A stretch of DNA of 16,490 nt. It comes from CAZTII01 sp964613305 (GTDB lineage Bacteria > Bacillota_I > Bacilli_A > Erysipelotrichales > Erysipelotrichaceae). A program made the translations under genes and the position numbers. A model generated the notes under the pieces. The model saw nothing but the letters and a program-made list of their open reading frames with translations. It did not search any database and was not told the DNA's origin. The first letter of the stretch is position 1; every line of letters starts with the position of its first letter. The stretch is taken from the NCBI GenBank assembly GCA_964613305.1, contig CAZTII010000041.1, positions 1-16,490 of the forward strand, written 5' to 3'. Shown here piece by piece: positions 16,480 through 16,490 of the stretch.

Positions 16480-16490
16480 CTTCAATTTTT

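Noticed and set aside
1..16490. CRISPR arrays, insertion sequences, tRNA or rRNA genes, integration sites
   Set aside because: None was seen: no regularly spaced repeats, no transposase, no tRNA-like cloverleaf and no phage genes.

Overview
The window is an AT-rich, densely packed stretch of a low-GC Firmicute chromosome. The standard code is used (murD ends in TGA, tryptophan is TGG) and all genes lie on the minus strand, so transcription runs from high to low coordinates. The gene order secDF-recJ-apt-rel-hisS-aspS is the familiar Bacillota housekeeping block. The compact proteins and the position of mraY suggest an Erysipelotrichia-like or related Bacilli lineage, but the species cannot be fixed from sequence alone.

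In transcription order: (1) An extended -10 promoter precedes mraY (lipid I synthesis), then a 98-aa ComN-like regulator and a fused secDF. This unit closes with a strong intrinsic terminator that overlaps the secDF stop codon. (2) A new promoter starts murL and an atypical murD, which overlap each other, and murD overlaps recJ by 4 bases; apt and rel follow closely. (3) A promoter overlapping the rel stop codon drives hisS-aspS. Its short leader can fold into mutually exclusive antiterminator-like and terminator-like hairpins. A compact intrinsic terminator follows directly on aspS. (4) Last comes a secreted repeat protein whose reading frame is broken near 991-1024 and continues, one frame over, to the window edge.

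The most interesting system is the murL-murD pair. MurL is a PP-loop protein that in Xanthomonas epimerises the terminal L-Glu of UDP-MurNAc-L-Ala-L-Glu, and it works with MurD2, a MurD variant that adds L-Glu rather than D-Glu. Here a MurL homologue overlaps a MurD whose usual substrate-site motifs are altered. The pair sits between secDF and recJ, genes that are normally neighbours. The inference is that this organism puts D-Glu into peptidoglycan by post-ligation epimerisation and may not need glutamate racemase. The same transcription unit runs on to the stringent-response enzyme Rel.

Other points of note are the frameshifted surface protein with repeated beta-rich modules, the possible hisS attenuator, an MraY with a changed HHH motif and a RecJ shorter than the Bacillus type.
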